This document shows, piece by piece, positions 1 to 10,573 of a stretch of 33,723 nucleotides of DNA. The stretch lies in NCBI GenBank assembly GCA_011947345.1, contig JAAVTG010000207.1, forward strand, positions 1 to 33,723, read 5' to 3'. A program made the position numbers and the translations under genes. The notes beneath the pieces are model-generated. The model was not told the origin of the DNA. It searched no databases and was given only the letters and a program-made list of their open reading frames with translations. Position 1 is the stretch's first letter. Every line of letters starts with the position of its first letter. The stretch is from Phytophthora quininea. Lineage: Eukaryota; Oomycota; Peronosporomycetes; Peronosporales; Peronosporaceae.

Positions 1-1107
1 TCTCAACACCGATGTAGATGCCATCACTGCCAAATCGCAGCGAGTAACCTTCAAAATCTGGTAGATAGTGTTCTTGCTTGGACTTTTCGACATTCTCGCT
101 CAGCTGGGTATGTAGATGGCGCAGTTCAATATACTCCGTCCACAGGGCATGGTTTTCAGGCTGAAGATCACTGCAGTTCTCCCGCATCTTGTCTAATCTG
201 TCTTTTATGCTGGATCGCTGTCTGGCGAGGATCTCAATTCGACGGTAATTCGAGCTCTTGGCCGCATTCCACACCTTGATTTGTTGCCTCCTGCGCGCAT
301 CAACCCGCTGGTGGATCGTTTCCATCACTTGTTTAATCTGTTCAAATCGCTGCTTTTTGTCAGTCATTCTTCCATCCCACAGTATACCCAAAGAGGGCAG
401 CACCACTTGTTCGACGTGCGCGATATAATCCTGCAGTGGCACGGTCGACTGACTCTCCCCACACGCTTCAATGCACGCCTGCACTAGCAGTGCTGCCTCG
501 TTCAGGCTTCGAACTCTGGCCAGCACACTGTCTCGCAGAACCAAATACCTAGCAATATGCTGCTCGGTATATTCGCCCAATGTCTCCTTCACCGTCACAA
601 CTCTTCGGAAAGTCAACATTGCTGGGAGCTCTGCTCTCTTCATCGTCTCCTGGGCCTCTTCAAGGCTTCTGAACACCCCAATATCGTCGTCCACACCCAT
701 CAACAAGTCTCCAGGCTGCACTAGCCCCGACCTCTCAACGTCTCCACGTTGCTCTCTCTTGCCATCGCTACGTCGTTCAAACTTGTTGAGCACCACGCGT
801 CCTCTCTCCATCGCCAACTGGATCAGGAACGGCCGTGCATTGCACTGAATCCGCACTAAACTTTTGCTGCTGTCGCTGAATAACTCAAAATCAGCTTCCG
901 AGTACGCCGAGCTGCGTCGCATTCGGGGCGTCCTCCTTGCAGGACTTGGAGTTTGCTGAACCGGGAATTCCCATTGGGACTGCCGCTATTGTCTGTTCCT
1001 GACGGCGTCGTGACCTCCAGAAACCCTGCGAACCGTCGTCGAGTAGTCGGAGACAACGCATCGCTCAGCATACTCTTGCCGCGCGCGAACAGCGGCAGCG
1101 AGTCCAT
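1..1107 (-). CDS. PDZ-domain protein with helical C-terminal half, partial
   Basis: The reverse strand reads through the window start without a stop, so the 3' end is missing. I do not recognise a named family. From the ATG at 1107 come about 45 Ser/Thr/Arg-rich residues, then a stretch (roughly 840-975) containing TPSPARRTPRMRRSS and SEADFELFSD, then a PDZ-like fold around 610-850 with the typical GLVQPGDLLMGVDD turn. A long charged, probably helical region follows (roughly 100-550) and ends near FEGYSLRFGSDGIYIGVE. The frame of the start codon and the frame of the rest differ by one missing base near 965-990. A 29-nt GT-AG segment there would also restore frame, but that is too short for a normal intron. 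A PDZ domain suggests a scaffold binding C-terminal peptides; the partner is unknown. Confidence 0.72.
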
Positions 1108-1220
1108 GGGCGTGTCCGTCCTGTCCTGATGGGTATCAGGTGAATTGAATAATGGAATCAGACCATTAGGGTTTTGTTAGTAGGGTTTGCCACTTCAGAA
1201 CCTCTGGCGCGCCGGAACGG
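1108..1220. promoter_or_regulatory. Divergent promoter between PDZ gene and tRNA methyltransferase
   Basis: The 113 bp between the two start codons, which point away from each other, must hold the 5' control sequences of both genes. It contains CCATTAGGGTTTTG and a pyrimidine-rich start-proximal segment, but I see no clear TATA box. Assigned from gene layout only. Confidence 0.45.
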
Positions 1221-2719
1221 ATGGCGTCGATGGAGTCAGCGCCGGTGGCATCTACGTATCTGCTGCTGGTGCTACGAGGCTTGGAGTTCCTTGTCGAAGA
1301 AGAGATCCGCTCGAAATTGCAGGTCCGTCGTGTAGATGATTGAACTGTGGGTTGCAGAGGATTGACACGTTGGGTGGTTCAGGTGGAGCACCTCGAGATA
1401 TGCAGCGTGCAGGAGAACCCCAAGCCGCCGTACATGCAAGTGCTGCAGGGTCAAGCCGCAGTTGGCAGAGTCATTCTGCGTACGACGTCGTCGGCTGCAG
1501 AGGTGCAGGAGCTGCGTTCGGTCCAGGCGACGTTGGCGCTGCTGGCTCGGAATGACGAGATTGACACGGAGAGCGACGCTGGTGTGAAGCAGATTGGGGT
1601 TCGTTCCCTGTAGCTAGCCATTTTCATTGTAGTGCTGATGTTTTGGTTGCTGCAGCAATTGGTGGTGAATGCGGATTGGGACTCGGCGTTGAGGGTGTGG
1701 AAGGAGCATGCGGCTCGTCCTGTCGAGGTCGATGCCATCAAGTTTCGCGGTTCTTGTGTGCGTGACGGCAAACACAAGTACAATTCACAAGTGATTGCGG
1801 GCGAGGTCGGTGCACGGGTGGTGGAGAAATTCGGGTGGGGAGTGAACCTCACTGAGTTCGATCTGGAGGTGGTGGTGATCATTTTCTACGGCTTTATGGT
1901 GGCTGGTATCGCGCTGGCGGACCCCAAGAAAATTCAATTCCGCAACCGGTTGGCAAACGAAAGTCGCAACTCGCTCGCGGATGCAGACTATGTCTCAACT
2001 TTGCGGCCAAGCACTGCGTATCTTATGCTGCAACTCGCGCAGCACAGGTTTGGTGATGTGTGTCTGGACTCCATGTGCGGGATCGGAACGCTCCCGATCT
2101 GCAGCGTCGATTTCACAAATGATAGTGTCTACGCTCTGGGCGGTGAATTGGATGGATTGCCGTCCGGTAAGGCTGGGCAGAATGCACGCACCCGAGCGCG
2201 TCCTGTCGACATCGCTCGCTGGGACAGCCAGCGTCTTCCGCTGCGAAGCAACAGCGTCGACAGAGTCATGATTGATATGCCGTTTGGCGTACGCTGCGGC
2301 AACCAGCGCCAGAACAACAAGGTACAAGTACCTCTTTTCCCTCTTCCCTGCTGTCACCGACGTCTAACTCGGTTAACTTCATTCTGCAGATGTATCCAAA
2401 AGTGTTCAAGGAGCTGCATCGAGTGCTGCGGCCTGACGGACGAGCAGGTATATGGTTTATCTATCATCACAAGTTGATTTGATCTCATGCTTTGGCTGCA
2501 ATTGCCAGTGCTGCTTGTGATGTCCAAGAAACTCTTCAAGGGGCCGTGAAGGACCTACCGTTCCGCGTGGTGGCCGAGCACATGGTGAGCATCGGCGGCT
2601 TGGGCGGCGGCATCTACGTCATCGAGCCCATCAAGGCCGACGCAACGGGGTCGACTACCAACTCGATCATCGGTCAAAAGCGCAGTGCCAGCATCGCGGC
2701 CATCCTCAACCACGACTAG
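1221..2719 (+). CDS. THUMP-domain tRNA (guanine-N2) methyltransferase, THUMPD2/3 type
   Basis: Members of this family use S-adenosylmethionine to make m2G in tRNA. The reading frame shows an N-terminal segment, a THUMP domain (about 1700-1900, with RGSCVRDGKHKYNSQ and LTEFDLEVVVII), then a Rossmann methyltransferase: LRPSTAYLMLQLA, DSMCGIGTLP (SAM loop) and the catalytic-type motif DMPFG at about 2275. Introns fit 1599-1655, 2322-2389 and 2448-2508 (57, 68 and 61 nt, all GT-AG). The last exon gives VLLVMSKKLFKG, then needs one more G in the run near 2540 to continue as AVKDLPFRVV to the stop at 2717. There is also an in-frame TGA at 1341-1343 near the end of exon 1, either an indel or part of a very short intron at 1323-1357. 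The overall match to THUMPD2/3 is clear, but I cannot tell which of the two it is. Confidence 0.85.
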
Positions 2720-2833
2720 AGCGGCAACACTGTCAATAGAGCCTTCAGCTTTCCTTTGCCACCCATCTTATCTCAGTAATGTTCAATTGACAATCACTCC
2801 GCGATTTCTCTCCACATTCCGCATTCCGCAACG

Positions 2834-4936
2834 ATGGCTGGCAAAGGCAAGGGAAAGCGGCTCACGGACTGCGAGCGCATGCAGATCATCGCCAAGCTGG
2901 AGGACCCGATGTCGTCCGTGTCTCGTGCTGCCTGCGCCAAGGACTACGGCGTGTCGCCCGCCGCCATCAGCAAGCTCATGAAGGTCAGTCACTCGGTCAA
3001 GAAACGCTACTCGGACGCGGGTGACGGCGGCCAGCGGGACAAGCGCCAGCGCGGCGGCTTCTCAAGAACGTGCGCTTCGAGGACGAGCTGTATCAGTGGA
3101 TATGCTCGGTGCGCGCTCGGAAGGTGCCGCTGCTGGTGTCTAACGTGCAGCAGAAGGCCAAGCTTCTGGCAGCCCAGCACGGCATGAACGGGGACTTTAA
3201 GGCGTCCAACGGATGGTACTACCGCTTCTGCGGGCGGTACGGATTGCAGCCAGCCATGACGCACGCAGGGACCTCTAGTGGGGTGGGGGCGACTGCGCCA
3301 GAGGCGACCCAAGAAACAAAGGTTAAATTGGAGGAAAGAAGGTTAACTGAGATCAGGGACAAAGTGCGGGAGTTTGGAGAGGAGTTTGTGTACACGGTGA
3401 GCGAGGCGAGGCTGTTTTATCAGCTGCTGCCCAGTCAGATTCGTCCGAGTGAGGTAAATGTTGCCGGTGATGCGAATGGGTTGGAGAGGAACGGAGGGAG
3501 CAAGACGGCGAGAGTACTGGTGTTGGTGTGTACCAATGGAACGGGATCGCACAAAGTCCCACTGCTGGTGATTGGGAAGGAGGAAGCCCCAGCTTGTCTG
3601 TCGGGGTTGCAATCTGTTGGTGGGCTACCGGTAGCTGGTGCTGGGGATGGAGTTGGAATGGGCACGACCTATTACAGTCAGCGTGAGGTGTGGTGCGATG
3701 ATCGCACGTTCCAGCATTGGTGTCAACGAGTCTTTTTGCCTGCGGTGCGGCAGCGCACTGCACGACCTGTTCTGCTTATCGCTGAGAATCCTGGTGGCCG
3801 CATCACCCCGTTTCAAGAAGAGAATGTGTCCACAATATTCCTGCCGTTTCGAACTGCTAGCGGCGTGGGTGAGGTGATTACAAGCCACCAAAACGACCAA
3901 CCTGCCAACGCGGGCATGAGCACAAGCGGCGTAGGGTCGTATGTGCAGCTCCAGCCGCTGCATGGTGCAGTGATTCACGATCTTAAACGCCGTTATAAGA
4001 TTGGTCTCTTCCAGGAACGTTTGGGCTTTTGGAAAAGACAGACGAAGAGCGATTCCGCCTTATGCAGCTTGCCATGAAGAAACCTGTGGGGAGGGCCGGT
4101 GTTGCGTTTGGACGTTTGCCTCATCTTTTGGACACTATGCGTCTCTTAGATGAAGCTTGGGCAGCAATTCCTTCGGCACTCATTTCCAGCAGCTGGATAA
4201 GGTCAAACTTGGGAGATACTACTCCTGCATTACTGCCAATATTGGTGGAGCCAACTGATGCCAATGTGGTGACGGAGCTTTGCTTCTTGGTACGTAACGT
4301 AGCTTTGGTCGAGGACACGGGTAACTTGGGAAGGACTTGCTTCACTGGCTTAATGCTGACGACGATTCGAGCGAGCGAATGCAACAGGAGTTGTTGTACG
4401 ACATCCAGCAATTGTTGCAGGAGGAAGAGCAAAACGGCAGTGGCAAAGAATCCGTAAGTGAACAGCCGCAACAACAAGAGCAGCCATTCGATCCACAGCA
4501 AGAGCGCACTGCAGTTGCAGAAACTACTGGCATGCCGACATCATTCGACCTGAGTCAAGCTGGGAATTATGTATATGATACAGACGGCCGACAAACACCA
4601 ATGCCACCGGTGGATCCGAATGTTGTGCTTCGTGAAAAACGCAAAGCCGTGAATTTTGCGTTGCAGGCACTTTCCGGGGCCGAAGAAATGCTGGACAATC
4701 GAGATGTCGCGGAATTTTTCGGCGAGGATGTTGCGATACAAGCCGTTGAAAGTGTATCGCGGGCGTTGCGAAGATTACGTCGTATCCAGAGAGGAAAACA
4801 TTCAACACTTGTAGCTACTGCTCTAAGTGCGGCTACCAATGGCGATGGCGTTGGCAGTGAGAGCGCAAGAAGCGCTTTGGCCACGCATGAATATTTTTAT
4901 GGCGATGGTGGCCATGATAATTCCCGCGTGATTTGA
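2834..4936 (+). CDS. CENP-B/pogo-like DDE transposase-derived protein, catalytic residues lost
   Basis: Domain order is that of pogo/Tigger and CENP-B proteins: an N-terminal psq-type helix-turn-helix (LTDCERMQIIAKLED...YGVSPAAISKLMK), a CENPB/Tc5 helix-turn-helix (FEDELYQWI...KASNGWYYRFCGRYGL), a DDE_1 domain, then a C-terminal region with RLLDEAWAAIPSALISSSW and an acidic, Gln-rich tail. The three catalytic Asp positions are altered: YTVSEARLFYQLLP where pogo has a DET motif, LLIAENPGGR where DN is expected, and QPLHGAVIHDLKRRY where PLD is expected. Three single-base losses (near 3061, 4027-4030 and 4328-4334) break the frame; restoring them gives one protein of about 701 residues. I infer a host DNA-binding protein that cannot cut DNA. 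A recently dead transposon is the alternative. I saw no terminal inverted repeats beside it. Confidence 0.83.
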
Positions 4937-5115
4937 TCTTGACCGACAGCGACTTGAAGGCTCGATCCTCGTATTATCTCAAAACTGTTGATCCTGCACC
5001 GAATAAAGACGGGATTTCTTAAAAACAAAATTGCTGCGCTGGGTTGCAGAGCAAGGAGTGTGGCCGAAGATTGTGAACGAAATGATATTGCAACAATTTA
5101 GGGATGGCTCGATAA

Positions 5116-6159
5116 TTACAAGATGGAACAGTTGTGCGCTTCCTCGTGCTCATTTGATGCAGCCACATTTTGAACGGTTGAGTTTGCTCCTGGTTGCCAC
5201 GAGTGACGGCGGCCAAAGGGAGGAGCTTTCGATTTGGAACCCTCAAAAGTGGCAGCATTAGCAGCTGCACTATCACCGACAGTGTCGGTGGCAGTGGTAG
5301 GCTTTCCTGCTTCTTTGAAAGTTCCTTCTCGGCGAAACAATGTCACGATTGAGCTTCTCCGACCCCGCAACGGCGCTGCCCCAGCATTCTTGTTCAAGCG
5401 TTTACCAGCTTCCTTGAATTCGAGTAAAGTTCTGGGGAAGAGTTGGCTTGATCTCCAACACCCACGTCCAGTACTTATCTTCCTCTCGTCCTGAGTGCGG
5501 CAGGATTAGCCGAATACCTGCCATGCAAACAGGACACGCGCTATCACGACACAGCGTAAGCAAATGAGATTTTAAAGTAGTGTGTTCGACGGGTGCTCAC
5601 CTCCAGTCAGCTGACGACGAATAGTCCGCTGTGATACGGTTTGCTTGGATGCACCACGTGCACACACACATGTGTTGGCAAGGGAAGAACACGGATGTGG
5701 GTTTTCCTCGCCGCAATATACACATAGCGTGTCGCTGGGATATGTGCCGTCTGGGCATCGCGTAAATGGCTGCAGCTCCTTGAAATCCCGTATAAGCTCC
5801 ATATAGTTCTTGGTGAGCTCTTGCTTCTCAATGACTGCCGATTGGAAACGCTGGCGTAAAGCTTTTCCAACTTTTGTCTCCTGTAAAGCTGTGCTCAGCT
5901 CGTTTTGAGGAGTGCTGCCAGTCAACATGGTTGTTTCAGATATGTTAAAGGCAACATTGAGGTACCCGGCCGAATCCGTGCCGGCTTCGTTGGCTGTTTG
6001 GAGACCATTATCCTGTGCGAACTCCACAACGGAAGTGGTACCATTGTCTTCTTGTGATGAGCAGTTTAGCTGGTTCTCTTCCTCAGAGGCGGATGATTGC
6101 CGAATATTGTCATCGGAGGCTGTTGGCACTATAGTAGCAGGGCTGGCACCACGGGGCAT
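5116..6159 (-). CDS. RING-finger protein with CaaX box, tandem copy 1
   Basis: First (leftmost) of three tandem paralogs. From the ATG at 6159 it begins MPRGASPATIVPTASD, then a Ser/Glu-rich variable region, a helical stretch (KQELTKNYMELIRDFKEL), CPDGTYPSDTLC and a C3HC4 RING of the MGRN1/IAP type (CVYC, FPCQHMCVCTWC, then CPVC after the intron). A 60-nt GT-AG intron at 5541-5600 splits the RING at the same place as in the other copies. The tail is basic and Ser-rich and ends C-S-I-L at 5119-5130, followed by TAA. One A is missing from the run at 5702-5705, and a second frame break lies near 5400-5440. RINGs of this type act as ubiquitin E3 ligases. The CaaX box ending in Leu predicts geranylgeranylation and membrane attachment. 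Both functions are inferred. Confidence 0.82.
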
Positions 6160-6406
6160 TTTGTCGGAGGCACTTGCTCTTGGGACGAAACTCAAATGGC
6201 TTTATGGAACATGTCGGCCTGAAAAAGTTCTCGTCAATCGAGAATAACTCTCATCTTACGTTGGGATATTTCTGCCGTTATCAGCCATGTCGACGCTAAT
6301 CCGGACGCACTATCACGCCAATTCAAAGCAAAAATATGACCGCGTTGCTCCTCAAGCATTTCCGCCGCGAAGTCTCAGCTGGTGGGCTTACGAACCGCCC
6401 AATCGA

Positions 6407-7275
6407 TTACAGAATCAGACAACTATCTTGTTTATGTGTTGCCCCCAATTTGTAAGCTGTCATTCTCCTCACCATGGCCGGTGTAGAAGAACTGCGACGG
6501 ATGGGTGACGCTAAACCGTGGTCAGAAATCGCGTTGCGAGTGACAGAGCTGGTAGTTGACGTTCTGCTTTCAGCCATGGAATTCCTACTTAGTTTCATGC
6601 CTGTGATTTTGAAGTCCAGCTTAAACTCCGATGACAGTGCTGGCTCAGTTGCCAAAACCCAATCCCAATAGTCTCTTTCCTCGGTACCAGTGTGTGGAAG
6701 GATACGGTGGATGTCAGCCTTGCAAATTGGGCAGATGCTAAATACACGAAGCGATCCAAAGTCAACATCACAACAGAGCTAAACACTTGTAGGCAGCAAC
6801 GTACCACCGGTCGAACATCGAGAAGTCAGGGGACATGTCGTTCTCTGCTATGCATTTGTTGCAAACACACATGTGCTGACACGGGAAGAACACGCTACTG
6901 GGTTTTGCGCTACTGCAGAGCACACAGGTAATCTTTGCCGAGTATGTGCCGTCCGGGTTGCGCGAAAAGCGTTTGGTATTTCTGAAAATTGCCGCGATTG
7001 CCTTGTAGTTTTGTACCAGCTTGGAGCTACTGCCTCGTTTGGCTGGCATGCTCAAATGGATGTTCTTCGTCTGGGTGTTTGAGGCCGAATCTGGATGCTG
7101 AAGAGATGAGTTGCTGGAGTTCGTGGCGTCCGCCTCGGTTTGAAGAAGTCTCTGGCCTCACTTGAGCGTGATTCAATGATACCTCAGCGACTGAACTCTT
7201 CAGAATGGGAACGTTTTGGCACGTATCGGACGCTGTGGGAACAATAACCGCGGTCGTGGGGGACCTGCGAGCCAT
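6407..7275 (-). CDS. RING-finger protein with CaaX box, tandem copy 2
   Basis: Starts MARRSPTTAVIVPTASD at 7275. It carries a Ser/Asn-rich linker, a helical segment (KLVQNYKAIAAIFRNTKRF), NPDGTYSAKITC and the RING ligands CVLC, FPCQHMCVCNKC and CPIC. The 67-nt intron at 6738-6804 lies at the position seen in copies 1 and 3. After the RING come ADIHRILPHTGTEE and WDWVLATEP, a shared post-RING helix, and a basic Ser/Thr-rich tail ending C-L-I-L. The frame changes near 7143-7150 by a net one inserted or two lost bases. In this copy the Cys that opens CPDG in copies 1 and 3 is replaced by Asn; it is not one of the eight RING ligands. Same inferred role as copy 1. Confidence 0.83.
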
Positions 7276-7488
7276 GGTACAGGTGTGCTACACGCCGATT
7301 TTGTCTGATGTGGTCAAAGAAAACGAGCGCTAATATTATGCGATGGAGAAAATAACTGTCTACTACAACTCTGATAAGACTGTTACTTCGACGTCCTAGC
7401 ATCCGAAGGCATTTTACTTCTGTCTGTCAGCAAGCGGTTCTCTGACTTCTGCCTTAGAGTAGTCTATGGCTTGTGCGGAACACGATGC

Positions 7489-8414
7489 TCACAGGATTGA
7501 ACAGCCGTCCGTTTTACTCGACTCCAGCTGGAAAGTAGGTTCCCCCTTCGCATGTTGCGTCCACGTATTGCGGCGACGAATACAAGGTTTCGATCCTTCG
7601 TCCGGTTTTGACTCACTCGGAGGGACTGAAGTTCTCCTCTCGGGGATGGAGTTGTCGCTCAACTTTCTGGCAGCAGTCTTGAAATCCATCTTGAACTGGG
7701 AAGGTACGTATGTCTTGTTGGCGAGAACCCAATTCCAATACTTCATCTCTTCTGAGCCTGTGTGCGGAAGGATAATATGGATGTCGATGCTGCAGACTGG
7801 ACACACACTACGATGGCAAGAGGGTCGTCAAATAATAACCATCAGCAGAAAAGTAGGAAAAGGGAAGCACAACGTACCATCGGTCGAATACAAGGGAAGA
7901 GTCTGGTGACATGTCGTTCGCGGCGATGCATTCGTTGCAGGCACACATATGCTGGCAAGGGAAAATCACACTCGTGGGCTTTGCTTTCGAGCAAACCACG
8001 CAGACAGTATCAGGCGGGTACTTGCCGTCAGGACAGCGAGTATGGGCGTGTCTTCTTGAAACCCTCCGCCAGCGCCAGATAATTCTTCGTCAGTTTGATA
8101 TCAATGTCCTGGGCAATAACTTGTTGCGGCGAAATGACGCCTTTGTTTTTACCCCGTGAGATGGACATCCTTCGTTGGCGTAGGAGTGAAGACTTCGTTG
8201 GCGACTGGTTCTGGGGTACAGGCAAACTGGAAGCGCTTTCTGGCGCTGTGGTGGGCTCGCTGGCGTCTTGAGCTTGAAGATGATTCGCCTTCACCTCGAA
8301 GGTGGCTGCGTCGGCACTTCTGCTAAGCTCTTCAATACACTGCTCCAGGCCGAGGCCTTCCGACGCAGTTGGCACAATGGTGGCAGCCGTGGTCGATTTT
8401 CGCGGTCGAGACAT
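7489..8414 (-). CDS. RING-finger protein with CaaX box, tandem copy 3
   Basis: I chose the ATG at 8414 (MSRPRKSTTAATIVPTASE) because it aligns with the starts of the other two copies; an upstream in-frame ATG at 8588 would add 58 residues. The middle is variable, followed by IKLTKNYLALAEGFKKTRPY, CPDGKYPPDTVC and the RING: CVVC, FPCQHMCACNEC and, after the 70-nt intron at 7808-7877, CPVC. Then come SIDIHIILPHTGSEE and WNWVLANK, a basic tail and the terminal C-S-I-L before TGA. The frame breaks near 8037-8046, where two bases (one ACAC unit) seem to be missing. The cysteine pattern and intron phase are the same in all three copies. Confidence 0.84.
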
Positions 8415-8588
8415 GGGGCGACCTCGTAGAATTAGAGTTTGGCGAGTGGAGTCCACCGCAGTCAACCATGGTACATGCTCTGATATTAATAGTGCGCTTT
8501 CGTCTTGAAGTCTTACCTTCTCAAGACTTGGAGGCCCTGACACAGGTGACGAAGGAGCTCTACTAGTCAAGTGAAAGTGACTCGTCAT

Positions 8589-9305
8589 TCTCTTGACACT
8601 CGCTTTAACGTCAACTGTTACCTTTTTTATACTAAAAATATATAAACTCTGGTTTTAGCCTCGTTGTATATGATCGTTCGTTCATAAGAACATGTGCGCT
8701 AATAGAACATCGATTTTATTAGCATGTAAAGAAACGTCAATACTAAATAAATCGTGCGAATATAGCTCGATCGCGTGTATGTTGACTGTTAAACAGAAGA
8801 CATTCGGAAGGAACACTATGGATGTTTCAGGAAAGTTTGTAGGAACGCGTGTAGGAACGAATGGAAGACTTCCAATTGCTCTTAGCTCGTACATGTTATC
8901 AACACTCTAAAACGAAGTTTGGTCGTCGTAGGGGTAGCGGGAGAGTCTCGGCAGCTATTTTTTTCTATAGAAGCCTTATATCTTTCGAGACCCGACAATC
9001 TATTGATACTCCTGTTATGCAGGTAATTTCATGCAGATTTCATTCTGGGTGCTGTTGCTGCAGTAAAATCTCGCTGAAGTCGTTGTGTGTTAAACCATCC
9101 GGCTGCTAGTACTAGTCTTTCAATTGAAGGGTCTATCGGTCTATCGTCATCGTTATTCTGCAAATGTCCCAACATTGGTCATTGATTATGGTTGCTGGGT
9201 TACAAGTCCAAGCACTGATGACGGCTCGTATTTAATGAGTACGTCCAGCATAAACTAGATCGTCTGTGGCTCTTCAATAATTCTATTCTATTTTGATCGT
9301 GATTA
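8589..9305. other. AT-rich interval without a recognisable gene
   Basis: About 700 bp between RING copy 3 and the first recognisable Helitron codons. It is AT-rich (TATATAAA-like at 8637-8645) with only short frames. It may hold the 5' control region of copy 3 and the eroded 5' end of the Helitron. I found no TC terminus or other boundary signal I could defend. Confidence 0.5.
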
Positions 9306-9915
9306 TTGGACCAAAGTTCTGTGAGTTCTTTCCTTATGGACGAAGCGGGCTTGAACCAGGTACCGATAAGCTTAATCGAGTTTATCCGCTACTGGCTACG
9401 TTTATTCTCTCGAGTACATGCACGTCACCACTCGTTCATGCTAGTAGCTTTTGATGTGCTTGCACGTCATAATGCTATGAATACCATACATTTACGAGCA
9501 ACCCTATCCCCTCATGTTACTGCCAACGCAGCAGATGTTACTTGCGACGAATGTTTAAAATACGCCAAGTACCAAGAGGAACGATTGAAGTGAATTTCGC
9601 AGTTACATGAAGTACTTGCCCCTTCGGATTCATCCAACCGAGTTAGTCATCTCTTCTCTGGGGCATCCACCGGAATGCGTGCTCACTGGGGTTCTAAGGA
9701 GGAATATTTAGAAGCACGAGCAACTTTGTTGGCGATGTCTCTTTCACTAGGCCAACCAACAATATATTTTTTGCCATTTCACCAAGTACTTCGAATAGTT
9801 TTCGTGTCGCTAACTTTGCTGGCGAAATGGATTAGAGGATATGTGACGCTATACCAGGTGATTTAACTGAAGTTATTTCCTTCACAAAGGCAAGACTTGG
9901 TGGGATCGCAACCAG

Positions 9916-9919
9916 CAAT
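9916..9919. repeat. Left target-site duplication CAAT
   Basis: This 4-bp copy abuts the TG start of the solo LTR and matches the copy at 10479-10482. Confidence 0.8.
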
Positions 9920-10478
9920 TGTCCCGGGTCCTACGCGGACGGCAATATCCCAGAGGATGAACCCGTTCTATTGGCTGATATGAGAGCTGTGGAGGAGGCT
10001 GATTCGTCGATCGCCCGGAACATTCGCTAGCGCCTTCCGAGGGATGGCCGGATCTGGCGACGCTGGGATGGAGATCGCCGGTGTGCTGAGGCCGCCTTGG
10101 CTCGACAAAGAGGCGAGGTGTCGCGCAAGGGATGCAGGTCGTACAAGGGCTGCTCAGGTGAGAGCGGAGGGGTGAAAGCCCAAAGTGTCGTCAACTGCGC
10201 GCGCGCTCGGCTGCCAACTCACTTTATAATCGCTTTTGCTGGCTACAGAATAGGTTGAAAGGTTCAGGACTAGCAGGACTAACAGCTACAAAGACAACTT
10301 TTCGTTCAGCTAGCCGTGCCTCCTACCTATCCGTCTACCGTCCGACACGCCGTTCTCCTCGACCTACACCACGCACAGCTCTCGCACTGAAGCTACCCTT
10401 CCCTAAAACGTATAAGCTCTCGGGGCCGCGCTCCAGCCAAGCTCTCGACGTACGTCATCCCCCACTGGCCCCGGGACA
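9920..10478. mobile_element. Solo LTR inserted in the Helitron Rep frame
   Basis: A 559-bp segment begins TGTCCCGGG and ends CCCGGGACA, a perfect 9-bp terminal inverted repeat with TG...CA ends. It is flanked by CAAT on both sides. Removing it plus one CAAT joins Rep codons ...IATSN directly to PTACAK, the expected Helitron sequence. No retroelement coding sequence lies within it, so it is a solo LTR left by recombination between two LTRs. The interior is GC-richer than the host element and contains TTTATAAT near 10222. The family (Gypsy or Copia) cannot be decided from the LTR alone. Confidence 0.88.
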
Positions 10479-10482
10479 CAAT
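10479..10482. repeat. Right target-site duplication CAAT
   Basis: This 4-bp copy abuts the CA end of the solo LTR; the Rep reading frame continues from it. Confidence 0.8.
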
Positions 10483-10548
10483 CCAACGGCGTGTGCAAAG
10501 TAAGTGTTGCTCATTTTGCTTTTATCTTTGTTTAACCAATCGCAAATG

Positions 10549-10573
10549 TATATATATATATATATATATATAT
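10549..10573. repeat. (TA)n microsatellite
   Basis: About twelve TA units inside the intron-like segment 10500-10589 of the Helitron Rep gene. Likely to vary in length between strains. Confidence 0.9.

Larger units (their letters stand above)
5116..8588 (-). repeat. Tandem array of three RING-CaaX paralogs
   Basis: Three genes in the same direction share domain order, intron position and phase inside the RING, an N-terminal IVPTAS motif and a C-terminal CaaX box, with gaps of about 210-250 bp. Between the conserved blocks the linkers are too diverged to align by eye, so the duplications are old or the linkers evolve fast. Confidence 0.85.

Noticed and set aside
281..848. Plus-strand ORFs near the window start
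   Set aside because: Antisense to the PDZ gene, whose minus-strand frame is continuous and protein-like.
985..1013. 29-nt GT-AG intron in the PDZ gene
   Set aside because: Phase fits, but the length is below any normal intron here (57 nt or more); a single lost base explains the shift equally well and matches the pattern elsewhere.
5019..6195. 207-residue version of RING copy 1 without a RING
   Set aside because: Alignment with copies 2 and 3 shows a missing A at 5702-5705; the alternative frame restores all RING ligands and a spliced second exon.
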